From NCBI GenBank assembly GCA_011033025.1, contig WFMF01000064.1:124001-188000 (forward strand): DNA of 64,000 nt. Reading direction: 5' to 3'. The position numbers and the translations under genes were made by a program. Positions 1 to 10,491 of the stretch are shown one piece after another. Origin of the DNA: Beroe forskalii. Its lineage: Eukaryota > Ctenophora > Nuda > Beroida > Beroidae. Under the pieces are notes generated by a model. That model was given only the letters and a program-made list of their open reading frames with translations, ran no database searches and was not told the origin of the DNA. The stretch's first letter is position 1; the number at the start of each line of letters is the position of its first letter.

Positions 1-176
1 AGAGAGATAAGACAAATCACAAGGACTTACTGTGTGAGGTAGAGAGATAAGACAAAATCACAAGGACTTACTGTGAGGTAGAGAGATAAGACAAATCACA
101 AGGACTTACTGTGTGAGGTAGAGAGATAAGACAAATCACAAGGACTTACTGTGTGAGGTAGAGAGATGAGACAAAT
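1..176. repeat. 40-bp tandem repeat
   Basis: Four to five head-to-tail copies of a 40-bp unit beginning AGAGAGATAAGACAAATCAC. Copies differ by one or two bases, and the array probably continues upstream of the window. Confidence 0.9.
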
Positions 177-180
177 GAGA

Positions 181-1052
181 GCTATCACTAGAACCACTAC
201 TGAGAAGAGGGTTTTCCATTGCGGTGCTGTAGTTTTAACTCTCTGTCCACCCTCGCTTGAGTCCACGTCAGACGGACTGCTGCAATTGGATGTGTATTAA
301 CTTCTTCACTTCAGCCGATGCCTTCAACCTGTTCGGTAGTTTCATAGATCTGGTTCACTTACCATGTACCAGTTCCTCTTTTACTGTCGACATTTGAGCT
401 ACTTACATATTATTACGAAGCACCAAGGTTGAGTAAAAAGTTCAACAAAAGCACAAACGACTACCCTCCCAAAGTTCTGGTATGAAAAGAGACATTTACG
501 ATACGTTACCTCAGGCTTTGATCCATAACGAAGTACCTCATGGCTTAGTTTCACAACTTCTCCAGTGAAGTTGCCTGAAACGAGCAGCGATCAGAGTAAA
601 ACAACATCTTAGCTGCTATACACTATAACCAGAATTAGTGAGATATGCAGTAGTGAACACACGCCAAATGTCTCAACTTACGACAAGGTCACAGAAATTT
701 GGTCTGCTGTCTATTCTATGGTGTTAAACGAATTTAAAACGGTAAACACAATGCATAATGTATAGTATTTACTCGGTATTTATCAGACAGAAAAGGTTCC
801 ATAATTCATGGGAAAACGACTGAAGAGTAAAAACTTCAGTGAGCAAACCGAACATTGAGCAATGTACATTATGTGCAGTTGAGGTACATGAAATCGTTGG
901 TTGATGCTATAATGGCCGTCGATAGTAAACGATACCTACACAGCAGCAGCTACTACCTTACTACCTGTATATAAGTGAGATGTATACGAATCATGGCATG
1001 TACTCTTGTAATGTGCAATTGTTACTAGGTTATTATGTCCAGATGGTAAAGA
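181..1052. other. no recognised feature
   Basis: AT-rich sequence between the 40-bp array and the large palindrome. I see no coding exon, RNA gene or repeat here on either strand. Confidence 0.5.
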
Positions 1053-1487
1053 GCATGCCACGAAAAAACTTAATCCTGGCCATCCTAGATACATGCAAAA
1101 TCCTTTTCAAAATATGCAGTTTTGAGATATTTCCAACTCCCAAGACAAAAATGCATAAATTACTTGAGCTTTATCTTTATTTTAGAAACGAATGTGCATT
1201 TTAGAATAAAATTGTACATTTTTGTATTTATCGACTTTCCATATCAGGGATTCTTGGCAGTAGCTGTGAAAATGAAAGTGCATTTTTAAGCACTGAAATG
1301 AAAATTATGCATGTTTCAATTATACATGTATCAAATCTCATTTGTATTAAAAATAGTAATTGTATTCATAGAAATTGTACGTTGAATAAAATTACGATTT
1401 TATGCATAATATTAGTTGCCCCCAGATCCCATTCTACTGGATTTAATCTTCATCTCTGTAGAAATTTTGGTCGTATGAAAGTATACC

Positions 1488-1743
1488 AATGACCCCCTGC
1501 TGACCCCCTGCTGACCCCCTACTGACCCCCTGCTGACCCCCTACTGACCCCCTACTGACCCCCTGGTGAACCCCTACTGACCCCCTGGTGAACCCCTACT
1601 GACCCCGGCCCCTACTGACCCCTTGCTGACCCCCTATTGACCCCCTGCTGACCCCCTACTGACCCCCTGGTGAACCCCTGGTGAACCCCTGGTGAACCCC
1701 TGGTGAACCCATACTGACCCCCTACTGACCCCCTACTGACCAC
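1488..1743 (+). repeat. CTGACCCC minisatellite block
   Basis: Tandem CTGACCCCCTA/CTGACCCCCTG/GTGAACCCCTG variants of about 11-12 bp. Three related blocks lie at 2,165-2,352 (reverse), 4,212-4,392 (forward) and 4,848-5,075 (reverse), so each palindrome arm holds one pair in inverted orientation. Confidence 0.85.
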
Positions 1744-2040
1744 TTCCTGATCATAATTCTAACATATATCATGAATGTTTTAAAAGCATTTAAAATAGCA
1801 CTCAGCCTTATAATGACGCTTTATTGGTCAATTGCCACTCGATCAAGGCACCCTAAACGCACGAGTCAGTTATATTTTTCATGTTCGTTATGTTATTCTG
1901 TTATTCAAGTCAGTCAAATAAGTCAGGACAGTCACGTTAGTCAAGTTATTCAAGTCATTCAAGTCGTTCTGTCAGTCGGGTCAGTCAGGTCGGTCAAGTT
2001 AGTCAAATTAGTCAAGCCACTCAAGTCAAGTTACTTTGAT

Positions 2041-2140
2041 CAAGTCATGTCATGTCAGTCATGACAGTCATGACAGTCATGTCAGTCATGTCAGTCATGA
2101 CAGTCATGTCAGTCATGTCAGTCATGTCAGTCATGTCAGT
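2041..2140. repeat. CATGTCAGT 9-bp minisatellite (left arm)
   Basis: Nine-base units CATGTCAGT/CATGACAGT, with the mirror array at about 4,440-4,545. The period is a multiple of three, which leaves an open Gln-Ser-Cys frame; I do not regard it as coding. Confidence 0.8.
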
Positions 2141-2429
2141 CATGATATATGTTAGAATTATGATCAGGAAGTGGTCAGTAGGGGGTCAGTAGGGGGTCAG
2201 TAGGGGGTCAGCAGGGGGTCAGTAGGGGGTCAGTAGGGGTTCACCAGGGGGTCACCAGGGGGTCAGTAGGGGTTCACCAGGGGGTCAGTAGGGGTCAGCA
2301 GGGGGTCAGTAGGGGGTCAGCTGGGGGTCAGTAGGGGGTCAGCAGGGGGTCATTGGTATACTTTCATACGACCGAAATTTTAACTACATTACATTTGCTA
2401 AGGTACCTTGATCTTAAATTACGCTGAAA

Positions 2430-3110
2430 TAAAGAAATAAGAGTTATATAATCCTATTGAGGCGACAATTTTATTCATAGAAAACGTCTGCTTCACATGT
2501 TATCAATCGTCTTAAGTTATAGGACAAAAAGAGTTAAAATCCTATTGAGGCGCCAATTTTATTTAAAGAAAACGTCTGGCTTCTGGGGGCTGCCGCCCCC
2601 AGACCCCTGCTTCACATGTTATCAATCGACTCAACTTACAGGACAGAATTAAGAGTTAAAATCCTATTGAGGCGACAATTTTATTCATAGAAAACGCCTG
2701 GCTTCTGGGGGCTGTCGCCCCCAGACCCCTAAGTTCATGTTATCAATCGACTCAACTTACAAGACAGAATTAAGAGTTAAAATCCTTTTGAGGCGGCAAA
2801 TTTATTCATAGAAAACGCCTATTTCTTAAGGGCTGTCGCCCCAGACCCCTGCTTCACATGTTATCAATCGACTCAACTTACAAGACAGAATTAAGAGTTA
2901 AAATTCTTTGAGGCGGCAAATTTATTTATAGAAAACGCAACTATTGGGGCTGCCGCCCCCAGACCCCTGCTTCACATGTTACCAATCGACTCAACTTAAA
3001 GGACAGAATTAAGAGTTAAAATCCTTTTGAGGCGGCAAATTTATTTATAGAAAACGTCTGGCTTCTGGGGGCTGCGACCCCCAGACCCCTGCTCCACTTA
3101 TTAGAAATCA
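2430..3110. repeat. 110-120 bp tandem units with GC hairpins (left arm)
   Basis: Five to six copies of a unit containing AAGAGTTAAAATCC, GAGGCG, a GAAAACG block and CTTCACATGTTATC. Most copies include a hairpin of the form CTGGGGGCTGCCGCCCCCAG. The reverse-complement array occupies about 3,570-4,120 in the other arm. Confidence 0.75.
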
Positions 3111-5517
3111 ACTCAACGTGCAGGGAGCTTTTAGGGTGCTGCTGAGAGGAAATTTTGAAATTGATTTCGTGCACCTGTGAATAATTTTTGTTGTATATGT
3201 AATCAGAATTTGCCTGCGCAAAAAATATGCAGTTTTGTGATTTCAAACTCAGGATACATGCAGAAAAATATTTTTTCGAGGTATGGTAAAGAGTTGCCAC
3301 CATATTACTTTGTTCTTTATTTGTTGCGCGTATGACATAGAAACTTGTCTGGGGGGAAGTAAAAAGGTGCAGGTTTGGTCCCAAGATCCAGATTTCATAC
3401 CTCGAAAAAATATTTTTCTGCATGTATCCTGAGTTTGAAATCACAAAACTGCATATTTTTTGCGCAGGCAAATTCTGATTTCATATACAACAAAAATTAT
3501 TCACAGGTGCACGAAATCAATTTCAAAATTTCCTCTCAGCAGCACCCTAAAAGCTCCCTGCACGTTGAGTTGATTTCTAATAAGTGGAGTAGGGGTCTGG
3601 GGTCGCAGCCCCAGAAGCCAGACGTTTTCTATAAATAAATTTGCCGCCTCAAAAGGATTTTAACTCTTAATTCTGTCCTTTAAGTTGAGTCGATTGGTAA
3701 CATGTGAAGCAGGGGTCTGGGGGCGGCAGCCCCCAGAAGCCAGACGTTTTCTATAAATAAATTTGCCGCCTCAAAAGGATTTTAACTCTTAATTCTGTCT
3801 TGTAAGTTGAGTCGATTGATAACATGTGAAGCAGGGGTCTGGGGGCGACAGCCCCCAGAAGCCAGGCGTTTTCTATGAATAAAATTGTCGCCTCAATAGG
3901 ATTTTAACTCTTAATTCTGTCCTGTAAGTTGAGTCGATTGATAACATGTGAAGTAGGGGTTCGAGTGGCAGCCCTGCAGCCAGACGTTTTCTTTAAATAA
4001 AATTGGCGCCTCAATAGGATTTTAACTCTTTTTGTCCTATTACTTGAGACGATTGATAACATGTGAAGCAGACGTTTTCTATGAATAAAATTGTCGCCTC
4101 AATAGGATTATATAACTCTTATTTCTTTATTTCAGCGTAATTTAAGATCAAGGTACCTTAGCAAATGTAATGTAGTTAAAATTTCGTAAAATGGTCGTAT
4201 GAAAGTATACCAATGACCCCCTGCTGACCCCCTACTGACCCCCAGCTGACCCCCTACTGACCCCCTGCTGACCCCCTACTGACCCCCTGGTGAACCCCTA
4301 CTGACCCCCTGGTGACCCCCTGGTGAACCCCTACTGACCCCCTACTGACCCCCTGCTGACCCCCTACTGACCCCCTACTGACCCCCTACTGACCACTTCC
4401 TGATCATAATTCTAACATATATCATGAATGTTTTTATCATGAATGACTGACATGACTGACATGACTGACATGACTGACATGACTGACATGACTGACATGA
4501 CTGACATGACTGACATGACTGACATGACTGACATGACATGACTTGATCAAAGTAACTTGACTTGAGTGGCTTGACTAATTTGGCTTGACTAACTTGACCG
4601 ACCTGACTGACCTGACTGACAGAACTGACTTGAATGACTTGAATAACTTGACTAACGTGACTGTCCTGACTTATTTGACTGACTTGAATAACAGAATAAC
4701 ATAACGAACATGAAAAATATAACTGACTCGTGCGTTTAGGGTGCCTTGATCGAGTGGCAATTGACCAATAAAGCGTCATTATAAGGCTGAGTGCTATTTT
4801 AAATGCTTTTAAAACATTCATGATATATGTTAGAATTATGATCAGGAAGTGGTCAGTAGGGGGTCAGTAGGGGGTCAGTATGGGTTCACCAGGGGTTCAC
4901 CAGGGGTTCACCAGGGGGTCAGTAGGGGGTCAGCAGGGGGTCAATAGGGGGTCAGCAAGGGGTCAGTAGGGGGTCAGTAGGGGTTCACCAGGGGGTCAGT
5001 AGGGGTTCACCAGGGGGTCAGTAGGGGGTCAGTAGGGGGTCAGCAGGGGGTCAGTAGGGGGTCAGCAGGGGGTCATTGGTATACTTTCATACGACCAAAA
5101 TTTCTACAGAGATGAAGATTAAATCCAGTAGAATGGGATCTGGGGGCAACTAATATTATGCATAAAATCGTAATTTTATTCAACGTACAATTTCTATGAA
5201 TACAATTACTATTTTTTAATACAAATGAGATTTGATACATGTATAATTGAAACATGCATAATTTTCATTTCAGTGCTTAAAAAATGCACTTTCATTTTCA
5301 CAGCTACTGCCAAGAATCCCTTGATATGGAAAGTCGATAAATACAAAAAATGTACAATTTTATTCTAAAATGCACATTCGTTTCTAAAATAAAGATAAAG
5401 CTCAAGTAATTTTATGCATTTTTGTCTTGGGAGTTGGAAATATCTCAAAACTGCATATTTTGAAAAGGATTTTGCATGTATCTAGGATGGCCAGGATTAA
5501 GTTTTTTCGTGGCATGC

Positions 5518-7125
5518 CAGATTTAGAAGTTTTTCCATGAGAAAAAGACTCTAATTTGGTTTGGATGATTTCAAAGTGATGTCTGAAACTCTTACCTGTT
5601 TTTGTCGGCAACACAATTCTTGATTCCCATGATATAGGTCTTTGTTGTTTTATCAGGTATCACTCGATTCAAATTCAACAAATGAATACATAAATCTACA
5701 ACAATTCAAAATAAATCAAAAACTCAAAAAGTATTTTTAGTGGTGTAGCCATATTCCCCAGACCCTGGCCCTAATCAACCTCACGTTTCATTATTTCAAC
5801 TTCACTCGAAGGAAACAAGTTCGTTTAGCTGGGGCTTAGCCAGGTGGAGCACGATGCAACGGTCACCTCCCTCTTCGACAATGATCATTGATAATTGATC
5901 ATGAAAAAATTCAAAGAGAAGAGCTTGGACCCAAGCGAAATAAAACTTTAAACGCTTTCAACTTGAAATTCGAATGTAACTCGGATACCCTTTTCCTCAA
6001 TCCTGGCAATGCTCTTGACTTGACCGCCTTGGGCTGTACAAGGATCCTCTTGGTGCAAAAACCCGTGAACCAGAAAAACTAGTAAACAGGACTAAAGCTG
6101 AAACCATTTACCCCTTACCCCCTGTGGCCTGTACTCCCACATTGGTTTTTTTACCCGAATTGAGCCCCGGTTTTTTTTAATGTTGATCCCACCGTAAGTG
6201 TACATTTTTGGTATATTTGAGGAACAAAAGAAACAAACTCGATTCGACTTGGCACAAATATCAAGGTGACCTTGTTTGCACATCTGATTTAATTATCACA
6301 CAATCATGTTCCGTGGAAGTGTACACTGTGCATTGTGATTTTCCATACGAGTTTTGGGAGTTATAATCCCCTGGATTTTTCATCAATTAGACAAATGTGA
6401 TGATTGACACCCTACTTTGGAGTTTGGCACGAATTTCGATTTCTCTTTCTACTCCTTTCAAATAACACGGTATATTTTTCATCGAACATTTTGTACATGA
6501 TTGGATCATGATAATGACAAATTCGATTAGAAGTTCCACGTTTGATGCCCTCTTTTTTCCATGGAACCACGGAGTTTTTGTATCTTCTGCGGAACGTTCT
6601 CATCCCAAGTCAGTGCTTTGCGGACTGAAATGGCAATAAAGATGCCTAAATTATGGGAGTATTTTATTATCACTCGGTTTTACGGCATTGTTCTGCAGAA
6701 ATAAGCGCTCATTTTCCTTATGAGAGATTTCACCAGTGCTAGGAATACAAGAATAGGCTGATGGATTAGCCAATGACTAAGAATGACTAAGAATACAACA
6801 GTAGGCTTATCTTATCCTCTGCGGATATGAATTGTGCCAGCCAAGTTTCTGGTCGCTCTACAACGAAACGATTGATGAATCAGAACGTGAAATTTGGAAA
6901 TTCGCAGTCAACACTTAGTGAATGAGATTTCATAGGTATGGCGAGTATAGTGATTAGTGGGTGTAAGTTAGTGCTTCAGATATTGTACCAAATACGTTCA
7001 AAGTCACGGGTGAAAATTAGATAATTCCCTAAAACCGGAATAGTTTCACTCAGTTGGCATTGTAACATAAAGAAGCTTAAGAAAATATCTAATAAATTAG
7101 TTAATTTTAGTTAATTAGTTAATTC
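5518..7125. other. no recognised feature
   Basis: AT-rich unique-looking sequence between the palindrome and the LINE remains. Short open frames here show no family signature. Confidence 0.5.
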
Positions 7126-7127
7126 CA

Positions 7128-7760
7128 TCCTTAAGAGAGCATCTGTGACTCCAGTGTTTAAAAAAGGAGACTCAAGATATCTTGATAATTATCGACCTGT
7201 TTCTACCCTACCACTCCTTGGGAAAATTCTGGAAAAACTTTATTTATAACCGTTTGTATAGCTTTTCTCAGCAAAACAATACAATATATGAAAATCAGTA
7301 TGGTTTCCGAAAAAACCATTCGACAAGCCACGCTGTAAATTTTTCTGTGAAACAAATTATAAACGAAATAGAAAAAAAGACATGTAATTGGTATATTTAT
7401 AGACCTTAGCAAAGCATTTGATACAATTTCTCATGAAAAGCTAATTTATAAGTTAAATTTCTATGGAATTAGAGGTATCAGTCTTAAACTGATCAAAAAG
7501 CTATCTTTCTGGAAGAGTACAATCTACAAAGTTTCAATCAGAAAATTCTGAGGAAAGCAATATTGAGTATGGCGTGCCACAAGGGTCCGTTTAGGACCTT
7601 TGTTGTTTTGATATATGTGAATGACATTGTGACAGTGTCAAACACAGGAAAAATTTGTATTGTATGCTGATGACACGAATATTTTGTCTGCTGATTCTGA
7701 AGCTGAAGTGTATAAGAAAGCACAACAAGTTCTGGATGCTATCTATGATTATATGTAGAA
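7128..7760 (+). mobile_element. 5'-truncated LINE fragment (reverse transcriptase), copy 1
   Basis: Conceptual translation across several frames gives non-LTR reverse-transcriptase blocks in order: VTPVFKKGD, NYRPVS, LPLLGKILEKL, ENQYGFRKNHST, GVPQGS and YADDTN, the catalytic motif. The frame is broken by several indels, so this is a dead copy. It stops shortly after YADDTN, where an unrelated copy begins. The blocks suit the Jockey/CR1/L2 side of the LINE tree; I cannot place the clade more finely by eye. Confidence 0.75.
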
Positions 7761-7784
7761 GTTTTGGCATACTGTCTCGGAAAG

Positions 7785-8757
7785 ATCTTTGCAGACGACA
7801 CAAACTCATTGGTAAGATTGGCTATGAAACTGACAAAGACCAAGTACAAGAGGATCTCTTACGTGTCATAGCATGGGCTGCAACAAACAATATGAGCCTA
7901 AACGAGCCAAATTTGAGATAGTCAACTACACCCTGAGCAGATCTAAACTTCTCCGTGAACTGCCTTGCACAAATGGATACCTTAGTTACAAGACATCAGA
8001 TGGTAAGGAGTTAGATCCTCACAAGTCGTCAAGGATCTCGGTGTACTAATTTCAAATGATTGCTCATGGAAACCCCAAATAAAAGAAATGGTCAAGGCAG
8101 CCTGTTTGATTGCTTCATGGGTACTAAGCGTCTTCAACAACCGTTCAGAAGTGGTTATGTTGACACTCTACAAGACAATGGTTAGGGTAAAGTCAGTACT
8201 GTTCTCCTCTATGGAACCCAACGAGCATCATGGACATCCAGGCAATTGAGGGCATCCAGAGGAACTTCACCCGTTACATCACAGGATGCAAAGACCTCAA
8301 CTACTGGGAAAGACTCAAGAAACTACGACTGATGTCCCTTCAGAGAAGGAGAGAACGTTACATCATTATACAAGTCTGGAAAACCACTCATGCGCTAGTT
8401 CCAAACAGCACAGACCTGAACTTCCGGGACCATCAGACTTGGACTCAAAGCAATCGTACCAATGCTGAACCCCCAGAGCACAAAGGATCGTTCAATCAAG
8501 ATATGAATGCTCCTTTGGTGTGTCCTTCAACTAGGCTATGGAACCTGTTGCCCAAAGATGTAAACAAAGCAGAATCCCTTGATGAGTTAAAAGCCAAACT
8601 TGGTAGGTTCCTAGAAAAGTGCCAGACACGCCACCAATCAAAGGGTTATGTTGCTGTGAATAACAACTCTCTTTTGGACTGGAGCCTATGCAACTTTGTT
8701 GATGGAACTTCAGATCGAGAAGTCGGAGAAGGTGCACGATGCCGTATCCGGATGTGA
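7785..8757 (+). mobile_element. 5'-truncated LINE fragment (C-terminal half), copy 2
   Basis: A second FADDT catalytic motif at about 7,791 starts a different LINE piece: the downstream RT/thumb region (ELDPSQVVKDLGVL-like), then an intact stretch at 8,230-8,757 with the typical LINE C-terminal block IQRNFTRYITG and YWERLKKLRLMSLQRRRER. Two consecutive YADDT/FADDT motifs show that two different truncated LINE copies lie end to end here. Confidence 0.75.
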
Positions 8758-8846
8758 TCCCAGCTTAACTCACCCAAAGGTACCCAAAGGTAAGGTTGAA
8801 ATTATCCCCTTTTTTACGAGTAATTACGGTGCATAATTCAGTTTAA

Positions 8847-8975
8847 TAACTCGTAAAAATTGCAAACCTCTGTAATAAAAACCTCGGCCTTCGGCCTCGG
8901 TTCTTAATACGATATAACACACTCGGGCCTTCGGCCCTCGTGTGTTATATCCCGGTTAGCAATTTTTACTCGTTA
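8847..8975. mobile_element. hairpin MITE
   Basis: A 129-bp element with about 22-bp imperfect terminal inverted repeats (TAACTCGTAAAAATTGC at one end, GCAATTTTTACTCGTTA at the other). Inside are two GC-rich stem-loops, CTCGGCCTTCGGCCTCGG and the longer one around CGGGCCTTCGGCCC flanked by GATATAACACAC and its complement. No target duplication could be assigned. Confidence 0.6.
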
Positions 8976-10434
8976 CTAAACCCTTCATTTTGAATGCGTA
9001 TTAATTTCGAAAAAGTTGATTTCCTCAAAATTCCTCTTACCGATTTTCATTACTATACTCCGCACGTCTTGACGAATAATCACCTGTTTAATGCGTACAA
9101 AATTGTACGCATTAGACAGCGATTTTTCAACAACAAAAAACTTTGTCTATGATGATATAATATTTTGAAGTTCATGCGATAAAATCGATCATATCTCGGA
9201 TTCAGCGCATAGATATTCCTTGAAACTTACACAGTACACTACACTAATTATGTGCCTCAAGGTATCCTGAAATTTGGTGAAAATCTGTAAAATAAATTCT
9301 GTGTGAATCGACTTCTTCGAAATTTCAATGGTGTTTCAAATATATGCTTGTTTGAAATATTATATGCTTGTTAATGGGTTCCAATTATGCGTGTTATGTA
9401 ATCCTTCAAATTTGGTCCGATTTGATCACACGAAATTCAAAATATGTCCCACATAAACTTCTTTTTTTTTTGAAAGAACACAAATATCGCTGTTCGATGC
9501 GTACATAAATAAAGCGCCTGCAAAACGAGGCAACGGGACAAACAAGAATTGAGCCTGCTGGCGCAATTCTTGTTAATTCAAATATGTTATCATCGGTTGG
9601 TGGGTAACTTTCTTATTTCATCATTTTGAAAAAATACCTTAGGAGGTGTATTTATTTGGGATAAAATTTCGGCGTTTCAAATTTTGGTTAGTTGAAAAGA
9701 TGGGGATTTTTCAATCCAATGTCTTATCTATAGAGAGGTTTTATTACAAACATAACAAAAATATTATCGATTTTCTTTGTTGACATGTAGGCGGAAGAGA
9801 CTTTGAATCATCAGCGGTTACCCCACAGTTGTACGGCTTCCCTGCCATCTGCGATTTAGGTGGCCCATCAGACTTTGTAACCATCTAGGGTTTCGGCCCA
9901 TCCCCTACGTTGATGTTCGCTGGGCCACCCAGGACTCGACAATTAATGACGTCATTTGAATTGTCATGGTACTGATAAAACCGATTTTCTGAAAAATCCC
10001 AAATTACAACTTATAAATAAACCTGTATATTATGAATAATGAATGCTATGAGCATTTGGTTACTTTTTTGAAAATCAAACTGGATACGGAGCACGCGAGG
10101 TTTTATTTGAATCACAAAATTATTACAGTCTTTGTTGAGTGTAGAAATTTCTTTGCGCGGCTATTTATCAACCGCGATTTTCCCAACTTTGTAACCATCT
10201 ATTAGCATCTACGTCGATGTTCGTAATGATCGACAATTACTTGATTGTCAGGGTACTGTATACCGACTTATAACGGTATAACAACTAATTTATGTATATT
10301 ATGAATGCTATGAGCATAATTTTGAAATCCAACCTGCTTTAAGTTCCAACAATACTTAAACCGTTATGAAATCATTAAAATGATATTTATCAACCCTTTT
10401 CCCAATAATTTTACTCTGTTAATGACCACACAAG
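8976..10434. other. intergenic or upstream intron; local duplication
   Basis: No exon recognised. Blocks 9,876-10,080 and 10,190-10,330 are diverged copies of one another (both carry a TACGTNGATGTTCG stretch and TATTATGAATGCTATGAGCAT). The missing first exons of CCP1 may lie here or upstream of the window. Confidence 0.4.
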
Positions 10435-10491
10435 ACGTGTCTCTTCACCTGAACACCATCCACATCCTAGAGCACATCGCTTCCTCCTCAA
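10435..10491 (+). CDS. AGTPBP1: CCP1 exon 1 (first recognised)
   Basis: Encodes [18 protein letters not shown], matching the armadillo-like segment DLQTTLNILSILVELVS of vertebrate AGTPBP1. The donor reads CTCAA|GTACCT. Joining to the next exon is one base out of frame; an AAG|GTACCT donor, one G longer, would restore it, so a one-base sequence error is possible. Confidence 0.65.

Larger units (their letters stand above)
1053..5517. repeat. large nested palindrome (foldback-like)
   Basis: An inverted repeat with arms 1,053-3,285 and 3,396-5,517 around a 110-bp spacer. Both arms begin with GCATGCC and end with CGAGGTATG. Each arm carries, from outside in: about 420 bp of AT-rich sequence; a smaller inverted repeat (1,470-2,375 and 4,192-5,097) flanked by CTGACCCC minisatellite blocks in opposite orientation; and five to six tandem units of about 110-120 bp. 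The arms are nearly identical; the differences seen are mostly one-base length changes plus a few larger ones (2,570-2,630 against 3,950-4,000). Long inverted repeats built of tandem repeats are the hallmark of foldback (FB/Galileo-type) DNA elements, but no transposase is visible. A collapsed or hairpin assembly artefact is the main alternative. Confidence 0.8.

Noticed and set aside
3016-3638. Overlapping frames on both strands at the palindrome centre
   Set aside because: They are mirror images caused by the inverted repeat and contain no domain.
5888-6603. Short frames of about 60 codons on both strands
   Set aside because: No domain, splice context or compositional bias; typical chance frames.
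8286-8737. Additional frames overlapping LINE copy 2
   Set aside because: Shadow frames of the reverse-transcriptase C-terminal region.
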